DNA of 7,327 bases from the NCBI GenBank assembly GCA_947373775.1, contig CANBZE010000087.1:1-7327 (forward strand), written 5' to 3'. The stretch's first letter is position 1. The number at the start of each line of letters is the position of its first letter. Shown piece by piece: positions 6,188 through 7,327 of this stretch. The DNA is from Alphaproteobacteria bacterium (GTDB lineage Bacteria; Pseudomonadota; Alphaproteobacteria; Micropepsales; Micropepsaceae). The notes under the pieces are model-generated. The model had not been told where the DNA came from. It saw nothing but the letters and a program-made list of their open reading frames with translations, and ran no database searches. Made by a program: the position numbers and the translations under genes.

Positions 6188-6204
6188 CCTCCCGCGTCTA
6201 GGTT
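6176..6204 (+). promoter_or_regulatory. Candidate leaderless promoter of cysK-sseA
   Basis: TTGAAG (6176-6181), inside the last codons of phrB, a 17-base spacer and TAGGTT (6199-6204) are followed by 6 bases and the ATG at 6211. The 23-base gap after phrB is pyrimidine-rich and has no Shine-Dalgarno. This is the third rightward start with the same -35/-12/+1 geometry. Confidence 0.45.
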
Positions 6205-6210
6205 CCGCCC

Positions 6211-7251
6211 ATGCCCGAACAGATCAAAAAAGACGTCATCGCCGCCATCGGCAACACGCCCCTGATCCGCCTGCGCCAGGCGTCCGAAGCGACCGGTTGC
6301 GAGATTCTGGGCAAGGCAGAATTCCTCAACCCCGGCCAGTCGGTGAAGGACCGCGCCGCTTTGTTCATCATTCAGGATGCCGTCCGGCGCGGCACGTTGC
6401 GCCCTGGCGGCACCATTGTGGAAGGCACCGCCGGCAATACCGGCATTGGTCTGGCCACTGTCGCCAACGCGCTTGGCTTCAAGACCGTCATCGTGATCCC
6501 CGACACCCAAAGCCAGGAAAAGAAAGACGCGCTGCGCTTGCTGGGCGCCGAACTGATCGAAGTCCCTGCCGTGTCGTACAAGGACCCCAACAATTACGTG
6601 AAGCTGTCCGGACGGTTGGCGGATCAGTTGGCCAAGAGCGAGCCGAACGGCGCCATCTGGGCCAACCAGTTCGACAATGTCGCCAACCGCCAGGCCCATC
6701 TCGAGGGCACCGGCCCGGAGATATGGGACCAGACCGGCGGCAAGATCCACGGCTTCACCTGCGCGGTGGGCAGCGGCGGAACATTGGGCGGCGTCGCCAT
6801 CGCGCTGAAATCGCGCAACAAGAATATCCGCATCGCCGCCGCCGATCCGATGGGGGCTGCGATCTACAGCTGGATCAAGACCGGCAAGCTGGAAAGCCAT
6901 GGCAGCTCGATCACCGAAGGCATCGGCCAGGGCCGCGTCACCGCCAATCTGGAAGGCGCGCCGTTCGACGATGCCTATCAGATTCCCGACGAAGAAGCCC
7001 TGCCGGTGGTATTCGACCTGCTGGAGCATGAAGGCCTGTGCATGGGCGGCTCCACCGGCATCAACGTCGCCGCCGCCATCCGCATGGCCAAGGACATGGG
7101 CCCCGGCCACACCATCGTCACCGTGCTGTGCGATTATGGCAATAGATACCAATCCAAGCTGTTCAATCCGGTCTTTCTGCGCGAGAAGGGCCTGCCATGC
7201 CCGCCCTGGCTGGTGGACCAGCGCGCTGCCATCAAGGTCCCTTTTGCATGA
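6211..7251 (+). CDS. cysK: PLP-dependent cysteine synthase (O-acetylserine sulfhydrylase family), Ygr012w-like variant
   Basis: This 346-residue fold-type II PLP enzyme is expected to make cysteine from O-acetylserine and sulfide in the cytoplasm. The PLP lysine is K46 in NPGQSVKDRA (40-49). The substrate loop is EGTAGNTGIGLA (71-82), the phosphate cup is GSGGTLGG (187-194), EGIGQG is at 236-241, and the pyridine-nitrogen serine is S281 in GGSTGIN (279-285). It departs from canonical CysK in the loop, where TSGNTG is TAGNTG (A74 replaces the serine), and in a C-terminal tail of about 30 residues (LFNPVFLREKGLP onward). From memory, both features occur in a subfamily that includes the fungal Ygr012w-type cysteine synthases. 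There is no CBS regulatory domain, which argues against an ordinary cystathionine beta-synthase. The stop overlaps the sseA start as ATGA. The family is certain; the exact nucleophile and acyl-serine substrate are not, so the symbol is provisional. Confidence 0.88.
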   Translation: MPEQIKKDVIAAIGNTPLIRLRQASEATGCEILGKAEFLNPGQSVKDRAALFIIQDAVRRGTLRPGGTIVEGTAGNTGIGLATVANALGFKTVIVIPDTQSQEKKDALRLLGAELIEVPAVSYKDPNNYVKLSGRLADQLAKSEPNGAIWANQFDNVANRQAHLEGTGPEIWDQTGGKIHGFTCAVGSGGTLGGVAIALKSRNKNIRIAAADPMGAAIYSWIKTGKLESHGSSITEGIGQGRVTANLEGAPFDDAYQIPDEEALPVVFDLLEHEGLCMGGSTGINVAAAIRMAKDMGPGHTIVTVLCDYGNRYQSKLFNPVFLREKGLPCPPWLVDQRAAIKVPFA

Positions 7252-7327
7252 ACAATCTGGTGTCCACCGAGTGGCTGGCGGCGCATCTGGGCGAAGTGCG
7301 GGTGGTGGATGCCTCCTGGTACATGCC
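7248..7327 (+). CDS. sseA: 3-Mercaptopyruvate/thiosulfate sulfurtransferase (rhodanese), 5' fragment
   Basis: Only the first 26 codons and two bases are in the window. The translation runs LVSTEWLAAHLGEVRVVDASWYMP (residues 4-27 if the last codon is proline) and matches the start of the first rhodanese domain of SseA-type enzymes, where a W-L helix is followed by a V-V-D-A-S-W-Y strand and loop. Such enzymes move sulfur from 3-mercaptopyruvate or thiosulfate to thiophilic acceptors. The catalytic cysteine lies in the second domain, outside the window. The ATG overlaps the cysteine synthase stop by ATGA, and AAGG at 7234-7237 lies 10 bases upstream, so it is co-translated with that gene. Linkage to cysteine synthesis supports the sulfur role. 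The call rests on a short stretch, and SseA cannot be separated from other two-domain rhodaneses here. Confidence 0.72.
   Translation, partial: MNNLVSTEWLAAHLGEVRVVDASWYM

Noticed and set aside
6112..7152. A 346-codon open frame on the minus strand opposite the cysteine synthase
   Set aside because: It mirrors the well-supported cysteine synthase and has the same low-complexity shadow composition; no family features.
1..7327. Signs of a mobile element, defence system, CRISPR array or RNA gene
   Set aside because: No transposase, integrase, terminal inverted repeats, spaced direct repeats, tRNA-like arms or defence domains are visible. Nearly all bases are accounted for by conserved housekeeping genes.

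Overview
The window is about 7.3 kb of GC-rich, tightly packed bacterial DNA. It most resembles an alphaproteobacterium. The reasons are the DTQVHFREPG type of dihydroorotase, the short YgfZ next to it, the GH17-type membrane glucan enzyme, Caulobacter-like promoter hexamers, and several starts that look leaderless. I cannot fix the order or genus from sequence alone. Nothing points to recent transfer: there are no insertion sequences, tRNA, rRNA, CRISPR arrays or phage genes, and no gap between genes exceeds about 80 bases.

Layout. The window is organised around one divergent promoter region at about 3261-3326. To its left everything reads leftward. A dihydroorotase (pyrC-like) is followed, with an ATGA overlap, by a LysE/RhtB-family exporter. 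After a 76-base gap with its own promoter and Shine-Dalgarno come a secreted FKBP-type prolyl isomerase and, 5 bases further on, a membrane-anchored GH17 glycosidase/transglycosylase that runs off the left edge. To the right everything reads rightward: ygfZ (Fe-S cluster maintenance), then tag (3-methyladenine DNA glycosylase I) overlapping phrB (class I photolyase) by GTGA, then a cysteine synthase overlapping sseA (3-mercaptopyruvate sulfurtransferase) by ATGA. Only the first 26 codons of sseA are present.

The genes form two-gene modules: pyrimidine synthesis plus export, envelope folding plus glucan metabolism, two direct DNA-repair enzymes, and cysteine synthesis plus sulfur transfer. These are housekeeping functions, and I found no clearly novel multi-gene system.

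The most interesting signal is regulatory. Each rightward gene that does not overlap the gene before it (ygfZ, tag, cysK) has a TTG starting exactly 35 bases before its ATG, a 17-base spacer, a TA-containing hexamer starting at -12, and no properly spaced Shine-Dalgarno. This predicts transcription starting at the A of the start codon, that is, leaderless mRNAs. The divergent pyrC promoter has nearly the same geometry and shares its -35 bases with ygfZ. Secondary points are substituted active-site positions in the dihydroorotase (Gln for the first His of HxH), in the cysteine synthase (Ala for Ser in the substrate loop) and in Tag (Asp where E. coli has Glu38).
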